A DNA stretch of 64,000 nt from Odiellus spinosus. Its lineage: Eukaryota > Arthropoda > Arachnida > Opiliones > Phalangiidae. The notes beneath the pieces were generated by a model. It was not told where the DNA came from, made no database searches, and worked only from the letters and a program-made list of their open reading frames with translations. The translations under genes were made by a program, and so were the position numbers. Within the stretch, counting starts at the first letter, position 1; every line of letters begins with the position of its first letter. Of this stretch, positions 10,081 through 21,900 are shown one piece after another. The stretch is taken from positions 20,679,600 through 20,743,599 of the forward strand of contig OY987226.1 of the NCBI GenBank assembly GCA_963920705.1, written 5' to 3'.

Positions 10081-10720
10081 ACGTAGAAAACCTTAGCGTT
10101 AAATGAATAATTTGTCCGTTTTATACAAGTGTGTTTTGTTTAATATGAAATAAAAATTAATGATACTACTCCAGTATCTTCTAATTGGTATGATTTCTCT
10201 ATTTATTTTTCGAGTTTCTTATACACCAAAGACTATTCAAGTAAGCTATATAGTCTTTGCACGGCCCCTGTAAAGCTAGCAAAAGCCTACTGCATGAATG
10301 CTTGACAAGTGGAACACTTCTACAGGCGTTTTCGAGGATTTCGAGGCATAGTAGACCAAAAATATACGAATTTCATTTTGCCGCCAGCACTATACCCGTG
10401 GCAGTTACAAAATAATTCTTTCCTAATATTTTCCTAACATAATTATGAATCTAAAATAATAACCGTTCAAGATTTTCGTGTGGGGGAAGGCTTTCATATC
10501 CGGCACGGAAGTCATAGATTCTTCCTATTCTTTACATTATGGAAGAAACCTTTCATTCGTTGTAATTCCCAAAATTTACAGTTGTGAGCTCGAATTTTAG
10601 CTTTAAATTATCCCCCAACTACCCTATTTTAATAATATAATACGAATTTATCATAAAAGAGACGAAAATTTTTAACATTACGTGGACCCAGACTCTTATG
10701 GGGAGTTGCTGTTGTTCTTT
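9662..10720 (+). repeat. Right terminal inverted repeat
   Basis: Partner of 6709-7727. It overlaps the last ~140 transposase codons and continues through the 3' flank to the transposon end. Confidence 0.88.
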
Positions 10721-10749
10721 GCCAAGCTGAGGAGATTTCTGGACTCTAC

Positions 10750-13700
10750 GCTGTTGCGATGTCTCTACCTCAGGCTACACCTAAAGTACAAACTCCTGTA
10801 ATGGTGGATGCAATCAATCAACAGTCGCATCAGCATCGCCGACCTCCTCCACGACCACATTATAAAGGATATCCTACTCAGCCACCTTCGAACGCTCATA
10901 ACAATAATTTGGTAAATCGACGTTTCAATAACACCTCTCGTTATAACCGCCCAACTCAAAATTATGCAAGGCCTAATCCACCACAGAACCAGTTCTCTAG
11001 TAATCGATGCGCTAAATGTGGGAATCACCATAATTCTCGTATTTGCCCAGCTCAATCTACATCATGTTTACGATGTGGTGCCCGGGGACACTGGGCTAGT
11101 AGATGTCGAGCCACACATTCATTGTTAGAACAGACGCATATGGATTCATCTCATGACTATTTCGAAGATCAGCAGGTAATTGATGAATACTCTCCATTTG
11201 ATCCCAACGGCTATGGAGACTATGATGACCACCAACAGGACTATGAAGCAAACTATTCGGCATTCAGTCTAACAATTGAACCATCAGCGTTTACGTATAC
11301 GACGAATCTTCCAAAATTAACACTAAACGCCCTATTGCAGAATGAAGATGAATTGTATGATGAACTTTATTTATTTGCTTCTCCTATGATATTCAAATTG
11401 GATACAGGATCCCAAGTTAATATAATCACAGAAAAGATGTACAATTCTCTTCCGGAACGACCACCTCTCCAACCTCCACGATATACCGTCACTGCATACT
11501 CGGGTCATTCAGTTCCTATCTTGGGAGTCATTAATGCTCCATGCACATCATCCAATGGTATGGCTGTTTTTCCCTTCTATGTTACGCAGGAAGATCGTAC
11601 ACCTATTTTGGGTGCCAAAGCAGTGACACAACTTGGGCTCATTATTCATCAACATCAACCTCTTGGTCCACTGCCACCTAATTGGCATAGATTGATGAAT
11701 CAAGGAAATAAAGAGATACATTCGATTGAAAAACCAAAGTCTCATCAAACAACAACTGCCAATCAAATCGTACCGCAAGACATAATAAATCAATACCACG
11801 AATGCTTCGACTCCATAGGTCAGCTCCCTGGAGAATATTCTATTGAATTAAAACCTCACTCGACGCCATCAATATCAGCCGCCCATCAAATTCCGTATGC
11901 CTATCGCGAGCCAGTACGACAAGAACTACAACGAATGCAACAATATGGCATCATAATTCCAGTCTCGGAACCATCAGAATGGGTACACCCCATGGTAGTC
12001 GTGCCAAAACCAAATAAGGACACTAATGAGCTCAAGGTTCGAATATGCCTAGACCCCAGGAAGCTTAACGCATCAATCAAACGTCAACCTTACCCTCTAC
12101 CGACAAGTCAACAAATATTCTCACAATTAAGAGGCTCGCACGTATTTACGGTCCTTGACGCACAGAGTGCCTTTTGGCAAATAAGACTTACCGAAGATAG
12201 TTCCAGATTGTGTACTTTTGCTACACCTTACGGTCGCTTCAGATTCACTCGTTTACCGTATGGAATCGTCACAGGTACAGAAATTTGTCAACATGCAATG
12301 CGATCATTATACCCGATTAACGAATTTCCTGACGTCCATATCTCTACAGATGACTTCCTGCTGGCCTCAAATAATCTAGTACAGCATCAGGATCGCCTCA
12401 TCAGAGTACTTGACCGAGCGTTGACAACGGGATTGAAATTTAATTCAAAGAAAATGCAATTAGCAGTTCCAAGGATAAACTATCTGGGTAATATACTTAG
12501 TGCATCGGGCATTGAAGTTGATCCGTCCAAAGTAACTGCAATTTGCTCGCTTCCGCCACCTATTGACAAGCCAGCCCTACAGAGTTTTTTGGGAATGATC
12601 AACTACATATCTAGATTTATCCCCGATGCCAATCGACATACAGCACCTCTTCGAACTCTCTTAAAAAAGGATGTAATATTTCAATGGGAAACAAATCATC
12701 AACAACACTACGATCAACTTAAGACATTTGCCTCAACAGCGCCAGTTTTGTCATTTTTTGACCCAAAAGCTCCAATAATACTATCTGTGGATGCCAGCCA
12801 AATCGGTGCGGGAGCAGTACTTATGCAAGAAGGTCATCCGGTAGAATACGCCTCTACCTCTTTCAATTCCACACAAAGTCGATATGCACAAATTGAAAAA
12901 GAACTACTTGCAATTGTGTTCGCGGCGGAACATTTTCACTACTACATCGCTGGCGCCAATATAACAGTACATACGGACCATAATCCTCTAATAGGAATCT
13001 CTAAGAAACCTCTGCATCTAATATCCCCACGACTACAGAGACTCCTGATGAGACTATTTCGCTATCGAATACACCTCGTTTATGTTCCCGGATCTTAATT
13101 ATACATTGCAGATATGTTATCAAGAGCACCACAAAAGCAAGTCCTGATTAATACTGACTCTCTCGAAGGCCCTCATACAGCAGTCCATGCTATAACAGCT
13201 CTCCCCATCAATGAGCATGAGAAATATAAAAAAGCTACAGCTCAAGACGCAACATTACAGACAATTATAGAATTCTCACTAAACGGCTGGCCAAGAATGG
13301 TGAAGACACTAACCCATGATGTTCGACCATATTGGCCTTACCAAAGCGAATTGCACGTTATGGACAACCTGGTATACAGAGGCTCTACGCTGGTAGTCCC
13401 ATCAATATTGAGAAAGCAGACGATGACGAAGATTCATAGCACACATCAAGGTGTTAATTCATGCCTGGCTAAGGCGAAAATCAACGTTTTCTGGCCATCA
13501 CTCAATCAAGATCTAACACATTATATACAGACGTGTGCAATTTGCAATAACCGGAGCAGAGCAAACCAGAAGATGACAATGACACCACATCCAGTACCAA
13601 CTTTACCTTGGGAAATAGTTGCTATAGACTTATTTAAATCAGGCCCTCAAGACATTATTCTCTTAGTGGACTATTTTTCTAAATACATAGAGGCAAAAGA

Positions 13701-14960
13701 AATTAATTCAACTAACGCTCAATCAATCATGGTATTCCTAGATGCTCAATTCTCTCGACATGGAACCCCGCAACGCTTAGTTTCTGATAACGGCCCCCCT
13801 TCAATTCAGCGGTATTCAAACACTTCTTAGAACAGTGGGGTGTACAACATGTCACGTCATCACCCTACTACCCTCAATCCAACGGAATGGCCGAGAGGGC
13901 AATACAAACCATAAAAAACTCTCTAGCAAAAGCCAAACAGGAAGGTAAAGGGTTGCAACAAGTTCTAATGGAGTACCGTACGACACCGAAACCCAATCTA
14001 CCATCCCCAGCAGAGCTATGTATGGGTCGACGTTTAAGAACACCACTAACTACGACAACTCAAACCCTAGAACCACACTACAAACTCACGCAAGTTAGAG
14101 AAACTTTACACCGGCAACAGCAAGTAATGGCACAACAATATAACCAGAGGGCAACAAAAGACCTACCGCCACTATATCCAGGGCAACATATAAGCTATTT
14201 AGCAGGTCACAGAAACTGGTTACCCGCAAAAATTATAACTTCTGGCCCAGAACCACACTCCTATACGATTCACACTCAAGAAGGTAAAGTCTTGCGGCGA
14301 ACACGAACACATCTTCGAGATTTTCGAAGAGAACCACCGAATAAAGCTAGCACAGAATTTCAAGAACTAATTAACACAAGACTAAGTCCGCAGACTCAAT
14401 TACGGAGCGAAGATCCCACTATAAGTAATACATCAATGACAGTAACAAAAATAAATTCAAAACAGGTTCCAAGGAGGAACCACGTGCCAAATCTGCTAAA
14501 TAACAACCTCGAAGCACACAACGAAGGTCAACCAAATCCAATGGAAATACAAGAGCCAATTGCAAGACCACGATCTACACTATCAAGAATACGAGAAGAG
14601 CCTACTCAAAAGTTATCCGGAAAAGAACCAGGCCTAATCAGATCACCCCAAGCAGACTTCCAAGTACACGAGAGACTACAACAAGCAGATCGATTGCAAT
14701 TGAGAATACCCAGCCCTACATTAAGAAACGAAGAAGTAGTTGTACCGGGAAATTCGCCATGGCCACTTAAAGCAATACCCTCGACTCATCTATCCCCAAC
14801 TAACAATATACTTCCACCAGATGATAACATGTCTTCACCAACAGCTCATAGAGGCCCTCCAACGCAACCTGCATTCACAACAACGTTATCACCAACAACA
14901 GGCAAGGGACCGCTATGGCCGACAACACGGTCAGGAAGAATTAGCATATTGCCTCAACGA
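10750..14960 (+). mobile_element. gag-end and pol region of the LTR element (fossil)
   Basis: Parts in order: two CCHC zinc knuckles near 11005-11110 (CAKCGNHH, CLRCGARGHWASRC); aspartic protease with DTGS near 11401; reverse transcriptase about 11890-12600 (VRICLDPRKLN, FTVLDAQSAFWQIRL); RNase H about 12780-13100 (ILSVDASQIGAGAVLMQEG, HTDHNPL); integrase with zinc-binding N terminus near 13430-13550 (CAICNNRSRANQK) and catalytic core to about 13900; then a C-terminal part (GQHISYLAGHRNWLPAKI) and a long polar tail. The region is broken and no working product is implied. Confidence 0.88.
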
Positions 14961-14965
14961 TATAA

Positions 14966-16425
14966 GGGTCATTCCACGTCAGTTCAGTCACTGATGTCAC
15001 CAAGGGTCAACCAATCTTAATGAAATTTTAACCACTTTAATTCGTGGTTAAATGAGCGGCAAATCTGAAATTTTAGCCCAAAATATTTAGCGGTTCCGAA
15101 ACTAGAGCATTTTGTATATACCCCATGTTTTCAGGGTTTTGCCTGGGCGATATTCGTACTCCTAAGCGTTATGTCGAATATCTTTTTTCCGGATAAAGCT
15201 TATCTAGTGAAATTTTCCAATTTAGAGCATTTCAATGAGCTGATTTCAAAAATGTTAACGAAAATTATCTATCTTTAACGGTTTTTCCAATATACCGATT
15301 CTTTTGCAAAAAATTATTTAACGGGGGGTCAACTTTCGAGCGTAATACTGAAAAAGGGCCAACTTCGATTTTCAATTTCGTTGCATTTTCAGATCTCTCC
15401 CAGCCTTAGCTTTCTTTCTATCTTAGATTTGTTCGTGGTATTTTGGTTTTAAGGGCAAAAAATAAAAAAAAAAAAAAAAGTTTCAAATTTTTGGGATGTT
15501 TATATTTATATTATTTACAGGGTGTTTCGAAAATGGTGATAGGATCGAGCTCCATTGGGTTCTATGGGCCATTTTAAGACGAAAATGTTCTATGACGTTT
15601 TGTCGTAAGGGGCGCCGTTTAAGAGTTACGTAATGATTCATGTGCGGATGACCCGTATACTCAATGCTAAAATCAATTTTTATCAAGCGCGTGCTTTTAA
15701 ACGTATTTTATCATTGAGTATACGTTTATTAATGTACGTTAAGGGGTCATCCGCACATGAATCATTACGTAACTCTTAAACGGCGCCCCTTACGACAAAA
15801 CGTCATAGAACATTTTCGTCTTAAAATGGCCATAGAACCCAATGGAGCTCGATCCTATCACCATTTTCGAAACATCCTGTAAATAATATAAATATAAACA
15901 TCCCAAAAATTTGAAACTTTTGTTTTTATTTTTTGCCCTTAAAACCAAAATACCACGAACAAATCTAAGATAGAAACAAAGCTAAGGCTGGGAGAGATCT
16001 GAAAATGCAACGAAATTGAAAATCTAAGTTGGCCCTTTTTCAGTATTACGCTCGAAAGTTGACCCCCCGTTAAATAATTTTTTGCAAAAGAATCGGTATA
16101 TTGGAAAAACCGTTAAAGATAGATAATTTTCGTTAACATTTTTGAAATCAGCTCATAGAAATGCTCTAAATTGGAAAATTTCATTAGATAAGCTTTATCC
16201 GGAAAAAAGATATTCGACATAACGCTTAGGAGTACGAATATCGCCCAGGCAAAACCCTGAAAACATGGGGTATATACAAAATGCTCTAGTTTCGGAACCG
16301 CTTAATATTTTGGGCTAAAATTTCAGATTTGTCGCTCATTTAACCACGAATTAAAGTGGTTAAAATTTCATTAAGATTGGTTGACCCTTGGTGACATCAG
16401 TGACTGAACTGACGTGGAATGACCC
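14966..16425. mobile_element. 1.46-kb foldback element inserted near the 3' end of the LTR element
   Basis: The left half is repeated as its reverse complement in the right half almost end to end. Outer ends are GGGTCATTCCACGTCAGTTC and its complement, with ATAA on both sides (14962-14965, 16426-16429). The arms are about 680 bp with a central spacer of about 95 bp near 15650-15740. A core with ends CAGGGTGTTTCGAAAATGG (15518-15879) is shared with the second foldback at 22.0-23.4 kb. No coding capacity was seen. Any open frame running into its left end simply reads across the junction. Confidence 0.9.
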
Positions 16426-16432
16426 ATAAACA

Positions 16433-16434
<2 letters not shown>

Positions 16435-16474
<40 letters not shown>
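16435..16474 (+). repeat. A40 homopolymer inside the LTR element
   Basis: Forty A residues follow ACAAT just after the foldback element and before the polypurine tract. Poly-A runs can be misassembled, so the exact length is uncertain. Confidence 0.8.
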
Positions 16475-16475
<1 letters not shown>

Positions 16476-16533
16476 CCAGACTGGTATTACAATTTTATTA
16501 GATGTTCATTTAAATGTTTAATTAATTAACCTT

Positions 16534-16546
16534 AGGAAAAGAAAGA
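16534..16546 (+). other. Polypurine tract
   Basis: AGGAAAAGAAAGA directly precedes the 3' LTR, as expected for plus-strand priming. Confidence 0.7.
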
Positions 16547-16718
16547 TGTTATATGATTGGCTGATCATACTGTTCTCTGATTGGTTGTAGAGGAGCGCAA
16601 TGCGCATGACGATAGTCTACTTGTTAACTAGATCAGGTGTGACAAGGCATTCGATATTATGTAGCGCTTGTAAAGAGATTAAACTATTTCCTAGTATCGG
16701 CGTCTTTAATTCTTAACA
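16547..16718 (+). repeat. 3' LTR
   Basis: 172 bp, indistinguishable by eye from the 5' LTR, and followed by the target duplication AAAAC. Confidence 0.93.
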
Positions 16719-17015
16719 AAAACTTACCCTGAAAATAGGCTTAGGGGGATTCATGGAGATCCTGAATTTCGTTCGTGTAAGGTCTAGCGACCAATGAGCA
16801 AAGGCCCATCGTTCACGTGAGATCTCCACGAGACTTACGTCGCGTGCGATTGGTCGCTAGATCTTACACGCGAGGAAATCAGGAGCTCCATGAATCCCAC
16901 TAAGCCTATTTTCAGGGTAAGTTTTGAATTTATTTCTAGTTTAATATTTGTTTGTAAATTTTTTAAATAGTGGATTATAAGGAATCGGTAAAAAATCACT
17001 GCATCCTCCCTTTAA

Positions 17016-17341
17016 GGACTCATGTGAACTGATTATCTGGAACCTCCAGCGATATATCATGGACGTGGGGCTTCCATGATGTATCGGTATTATTTACATT
17101 ATTATTTTAGAACACGTTAACTTAAGGAGCAAATCATAACACTGATTATTATTTAACGATATATGCTGTTAATTTAATTAGTCGTGAACTGATTATCTTG
17201 GAAACTCCAGCGATATATCATGGACGTGGGGCTTCCATGATGTATCGGTATTATTACAGGATTATTTTAGAACACGTTAACCTAAGAGGGAGCAAATGAT
17301 AACCTGATTATTAGTTTACGGTATGCTGTAATTTGCTGTTA
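17016..17341 (+). repeat. Two ~158-bp tandem units, right part of the split array
   Basis: The units at about 17026-17183 and 17184-17341 share GTGAACTGATTATCT, CCAGCGATATATCATGGACG, TCCATGATGTATCGGTATTA and TTTTAGAACACGTTAAC. Related sequence at 5500-5824 shows that the nested transposons landed inside this array. Confidence 0.8.
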
Positions 17342-18126
17342 ATTCTCTGGTCAGTGTCAGGACGTCACTTTTTAGCGTAGTAAGATGTTTTATTATAATG
17401 ATGTGAGCCGTGGCCCGTGGACCTGTATAACTTATGTAGTAAGATGATTCAACCGCTAGTTTTATATTCAGTAAATAAGATGAAATAAGATAAACAAGAG
17501 CCATGGCCCCACACTTCTCCCTGAAAACAGTTATTTCTGTTAGACTTGAGAACCTGATTAATAGAGAGTTATCTGTACATATAATACATTCTAACTTAAT
17601 TTAACTTTTAAATTAATGTTTAGTTTGAAAACTCTTTTTTTTTTTTGTTCTTAAATATTCCAAGCGCCAATAATCCTGATTACCCTGGCATTTAAATCAT
17701 TAATTTCTCACGATATATGATGCGGTATTAAATTTAGCTATTATTCATTGCTTTTTAATATCATTAGCATTTTTTCGCTATGAAATTTAATGATATTAAG
17801 TTTTTTTTTTCTTCTACGAAATCAAAAATGTATTCGAGACGGATATACGCCAGGTTTTAGCCATTTCTATAAACGCGAAATTAATATATAACAGAAGGGG
17901 TTGCGAGAAAGTCTAACTTTATTGAAATTAAGAAAAGGTGGAATATATTTGGCTGATTATCTCTTCGCGGGGTTTAACTTGATACCTCAGGGTCTTCTCT
18001 ATGGGAGATGACAAAAGTTACTCGGTAGCGAAGTTTAGGCGTTAATAGTAGCTTAATTATAAGAGCGATCGTTAAACAGAGGGTAAAACCGATTTACTTA
18101 TTAGAAACTTATAGGCCCTAATAAGC
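17342..18126. other. Intergenic DNA, nothing recognised
   Basis: AT-rich, with short T runs. No gene or repeat could be supported. Confidence 0.4.
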
Positions 18127-18393
18127 TACGGTCACACTAGCATTTCTTAATCGGTTTGAAACGGTAAAAATCAGACCGATATTCAAGCGCCACGTGTTCA
18201 CGCATTATCTTTATAATTCGATTTATCGTAACTTCATCTATCGATTGTTGAAACTGAATCGGTATGAAACTGGTTCCCGAAGCAGTTTAGAGAAATCAAA
18301 TCGATTCCCGTTCACACGACTCCAGCGAAACGTTTTGAAACGGTTTAAATCGATTTCAAGGCCTAGTATGAACGCGGCTACAGTCATTTAAAC
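18127..18393 (-). repeat. Dispersed repeat family D, copy 2
   Basis: Inverted relative to the 2.4-kb copy. Its ends CTACGGTCACACTAGC and GCCTAGTATGAACGCGGCTA are imperfect inverted repeats, which suggests a small non-autonomous DNA element. Confidence 0.75.
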
Positions 18394-19926
18394 CTGGTGA
18401 GACACTTTCTTGATATTGATAAGAGAATTCGAAATTTAATTTAAAGGGAATATAAAATGGTTCGTTTGTCTAGGGGATTAATAATATATTTGATAATAAG
18501 AGAAAGTGTCATCATTGGTAATAAAAGGAGATCATGATTCGAGAATAATTAGTAAAAGGTTTATTAATAGTAAAAGGGTTAAGACTGATAATAAGACAGA
18601 GTAAAACTGATAATAATAACAATAACACAATTAACGTTTCTAATTACCATGGTGCACCTCATGGATTTCTATTTAAATAATTAGTGTGGCTGGATACCCC
18701 ATTACTATATAGTTCGACTTACGCGTAACGTTGGCGCGCTACCTGTTCCAAGGTACAGCTTAGGTTTTCCCGCGGGTTTTCCAGTGATGGCGGCATCCGA
18801 AAAATGGTGAGTCGTGAGTATTATACCGCGGCTCCAGAGTATTGCACGTGGTCACGATTAAAGTTATCGCGATTTTTCCGTTCCTTAATTTCGACAGGAA
18901 ACATAGCTAACTATTTTAGCTCGATATTAATCCTCGCGTTCTTTATTTTTAAGGTCTACGCGAGTTGGGTTTTAAATAACCTCTTTTCATTTTAATTCGG
19001 ACATTCGCGAACTTGGCTAGGTTAATGCGTAATTGCGTATTCGCGTTGTTGATTAAGTTTTTACTTGTCCACGAGGGACCGAGAGCGAGCGAGAGAATTC
19101 AGAGAATAATTTATAAACTCAACTATGTTCTTTTCAAACGTGTTAGGTTTTTGATCAACCGAGTTGAAGGGCCCTGATTGGTCAGCGAACTCGGTGGACA
19201 ATAGAATAAAATAAAATTTCTAGTTTTCGGGAACATTCCACAAGACCAGGTGTTTTGCGAAGGAAAGGGGTTTTATCCAGCCACGGGGTCCAGCCTTACA
19301 ATAGGTTTTAAAGTTTTGGGTTTTCAAAATCAACCCCGAATATATTTGCTCTTTTCGTATGAAACAAGTATTAAGTGTGGGCAGAAGTAAATAATTTGGA
19401 AAAGTATTAAATAAAACGTCACACTGGTAGCCCTCTGGAATAAAAACCAACCAACACTCAAGTTTCAAGTACATTTTCTCGCGCCTTTTATTAAAAACAG
19501 TAGCCAATGAAACCCTCCCTTGCATCGGCTTCTGATAAAAGACCATTCACTACGTAACAAAGTCTGTCTGTCCGACTGTAACGATAAACTTTAAAGTAGA
19601 CACGCAACGTGACGTCAGTTTTACTTTTCAATACAGCCGCGGGGCTTTTTGCTAAGAATTTTACCACTAGAAGCACAACACCCCTAGATGTACTCTAAGC
19701 AGGGGACAACGCGGATGAATACGATTATTACAAGAACGCGCCGTCTGTTAAAAGATTTCTATCCATTTTTCCATTAAATCCTTGTAACTAGAGCTAACCA
19801 CGAAGAAAAGCTCAACCACTAATTAAGATTTAAGATACTTTAAATACATAAAAATTAAGATAATTTTCAACATATTATTTTACGAGTAAACTACATTTAA
19901 ATAAAACGATCTATTCAATCTCCTAT
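18394..19926. other. Intergenic; weak first-exon candidate and fragment of MITE B
   Basis: Positions 18787-18806 read ATG plus six codons (MAASEK) and then a good donor, G|GTGAGT, in a short GC-richer patch. No matching second exon was found, so this is only a possibility. Around 19503-19534 the sequence ATGAAACCCTCCCTTGCATC and CGGCTTCTG looks like fused ends of a MITE B relic. A 108-codon minus-strand frame (19220-19546) has no recognised domain. Confidence 0.3.
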
Positions 19927-20367
19927 TTAAAGGGAGAATGCAACCTAATTACAAGTGATTTTTTATCGATTCCTTATCGTTTAAATAGGCCTAATCCACC
20001 GATAAAAAGTTTACAAAACAAATCTTAAACTAGAAATAAATTTAAAACTTACCCTGAAAATAGGCTTAGCGGGATTCATGGAGATCCTGAATCGCGTCCG
20101 TGTAAGGTCTAGCGACCAATGAGCGAAGGCCCGTCGTTCACGCGAGATCTCCACGAGACTTACGTCGCGCGCGATTGGTCGCTAGACCTTACACGCGAGG
20201 AAAACAGGAACTCCATGAATCCCACTAAGCCTATTTTCAGGGTAAGTTTTAAATTTATTTCTAGTTTAATATTTGTTTGTAAATATTTTCAGTAGTGGAT
20301 TAGGCCTATTTAAACAATAAGGAATCGATAAAAAATCACTTGTTGTTAGGTTGCATTCTCCCTTTAA
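19927..20367. mobile_element. MITE family A, complete copy
   Basis: 441 bp including the flanking TTAA at both ends. Ends are AGGGAGAATGCAACCTAA and its near complement. Long inner arms (AACTTACCCTGAAAATAGGC and its complement, then GGATTCATGGAGATCC/ACTCCATGAATCC) fold over a centre with GGTCTAGCGACCAATGAGC and ATTGGTCGCTAGACCTTAC. It has no coding capacity. Confidence 0.9.
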
Positions 20368-20762
20368 GTTGTTGGTATGGGGGTGCGACCTTACAAGGTC
20401 ATAGTCATTCCAGAACTGCCGCCATTTATATTTTCATAAATATTTCATATTTAAAGTAAATTGCTTTAACATTCTTCAAAGGGTATAACCGATGCCAACA
20501 GCAGAGTTTTGTAATATTTGCTTTTGCGGGTGGGATTTTGGCTTTTTTTTTCTTTCATAGCGGAGATGCAAGGCTAACTACTTGATTAAACATGAAGATT
20601 CCACCGGAGGAGTTTGTTCCGTATTATTTTTGGGTGATTATTACGAAGCTTTCTTTTTTATAAGATTTTCGCGATGCTGGGGATTTGATGATATTAGAAA
20701 CGATTGCAAACGTGTAGCGGCGGATTTTTGAAGCTAGACATTTAACGAGTTTTATACTATTA
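20368..20762. other. Intergenic DNA, nothing recognised
   Basis: No gene, RNA or repeat could be supported here. Confidence 0.4.
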
Positions 20763-20769
20763 TTAACAT

Positions 20770-21106
20770 CAGAAGCCGATGAAACCCTCCTTTGAAGTCT
20801 ACTACTCCAATGTTCCATATAGCGCTCCTCTCTGTATGGGTAAAATTCCCAATTTTACGAGTTAGAAGGGGTCCTACTTCATCCCCCCTGTCTACGGAAA
20901 ATTGGAAATTCTCTCTCTCCACAAACGACGACGTTTTTTGAACGAACTCCAAGGCTGCTAGAGATATTCGCTCGACGAGCTCCCGCTCCGAAAACATCTA
21001 CCGTTAGGAGGCGTACGAATCGCGCCTTTTGAGAATATCCTATACAGAGAGGAGTAGACAAGACCCGGGAGTAATAGACTTCAAAGGAGGGTTTCATCGG
21101 CTTCTG
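20770..21106 (+). mobile_element. MITE family B, copy 2
   Basis: 337 bp with ends CAGAAGCCGATGAAACCCTC and its complement. The 7-bp target duplication TTAACAT lies at 20763-20769 and 21107-21113. It carries no gene. Confidence 0.92.
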
Positions 21107-21248
21107 TTAACATTTAAACTAACCAATTGTTCAACAGCAGTTCTCAAAACTAGTTCCATATTAAGTTTATTATTAGATATTAATCCACCTCAGCTTTCGT
21201 TACTATATACGCAGAACGTTTCCCGCGAGTCTCGAGTTTGAGTTAAAC

Positions 21249-21587
21249 CAGAAGCCGATGAAACCCTCCTTTGAAGTCTACTACTCTAATGTTCCATATA
21301 GCGCTCCTCTCTGTATGGGTAAAATTCCTAATTTTACGATGATCGGAGGGGTGCTACTTCGTACCCCCTGTCTACGGAAAATTGGAAATTCTCTGTCTCC
21401 ACAAACGACGACGTTTTTTTTGACGAACTCCAAGGCTACAAGAGATATTCGCTCGACGAACTCCCGCTCCGATAATATCTACCGTTAGGAGGCGTACGAA
21501 TCGCGCTTTTTGAAACTAACCCATACAGAGAGGGGTAAACAAGGCCCGGGAGTAATAGACTTCAAAGGAGGGTTTCATCGGCTTCTG
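21249..21587 (+). mobile_element. MITE family B, copy 3
   Basis: 339 bp in the same orientation as copy 2 and 142 bp downstream of it. The 7-bp target duplication GTTAAAC lies at 21242-21248 and 21588-21594. Confidence 0.92.
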
Positions 21588-21689
21588 GTTAAACCTATCT
21601 AAGTTTCAGAAAAATATAATTCAACCATGGTATTACAAACCAGAGGTTTCAACCAAGTATCGTCCAGGGGCTTGGATAAGAGCCTCTTC

Positions 21690-21805
21690 AGACGAGGTGT
21701 AATTAGCTGGTTTAATCGGATTTAACCGAGGTTTACATAGCCTTCTCAGTTCTATAAGCTAGGTTAAATGTGATTAAACCTAGGTTAATTATGCTTAGCT
21801 ACGTG
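21690..21805. mobile_element. MITE family E, empty copy
   Basis: CTCTTCAGACGAGGTGTAAT, then GGTTTAATCGGATTTAACCG and a mirrored right half. It matches the arms of the element at 48181-48454 but lacks the insertion found there. Confidence 0.6.
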
Positions 21806-21812
21806 TAAATGT

Positions 21813-21900
21813 CAGGGGCGGCCCCAAAATATACTCGAAGGGGCCCCAAAATCCTCGCAAAGGGGGCCTCAAATTCTTGTCGAGAGACGAAAAAGCTAAG
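21813..21900 (+). mobile_element. Possible hAT-like terminus
   Basis: CAGGGGCGGCCCCAAAATAT followed by further GGGGCCCC-rich repeats resembles the CAGGGGCGG ends of hAT elements. The other end was not found. Confidence 0.3.

Larger units (their letters stand above)
6709..10720 (+). mobile_element. DDE DNA transposon with ~1-kb terminal inverted repeats, inserted in gag
   Basis: The outermost ends AAAGAACAACAGCAACTCC and its reverse complement lie at 6709 and 10720. The left arm (6709 to about 7727) is a long inverted copy of the right arm (about 9662-10720), with scattered mismatches and a deletion of about 37 bp. Between them lies one long transposase ORF. A target duplication was not clear. 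The size is 4.0 kb. By its transposase it belongs with DDE_Tnp_4 (IS5/PIF-Harbinger-like) elements; the exact family is not certain. Confidence 0.88.
5947..16718 (+). mobile_element. Ty3/Gypsy-type LTR retroelement, broken fossil with nested insertions
   Basis: It is bounded by 172-bp LTRs (5947-6118 and 16547-16718) that look identical by eye, start TGTTATATG and end TTAACA. The 5-bp target duplication AAAAC lies at 5942-5946 and 16719-16723. The internal order is primer-binding site, gag, zinc knuckles, protease, reverse transcriptase, RNase H, integrase, polypurine tract. That order (RT-RNase H before integrase) is the Ty3/Gypsy one. No envelope gene is recognised. The element is broken: it holds a 4-kb DNA transposon and a 1.46-kb foldback element and has a small number of further coding breaks (about two or three). 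Identical LTRs imply a young insertion. Confidence 0.93.
5825..17015. mobile_element. MITE family A copy split by the LTR element
   Basis: The left part 5825-5946 and the right part 16719-17015 together align along the whole intact copy at 19927-20367. The outer ends are TTAAAGGGAGAATGCAAC and CTCCCTTTAA. The LTR element sits inside it and duplicated 5 bp (AAAAC) of its sequence. The MITE itself interrupts a 160-bp tandem repeat at a TTAA. Confidence 0.9.

Noticed and set aside
19220-19546. 108-codon minus-strand frame
   Set aside because: No recognisable domain; its start lies in a relic of MITE B.
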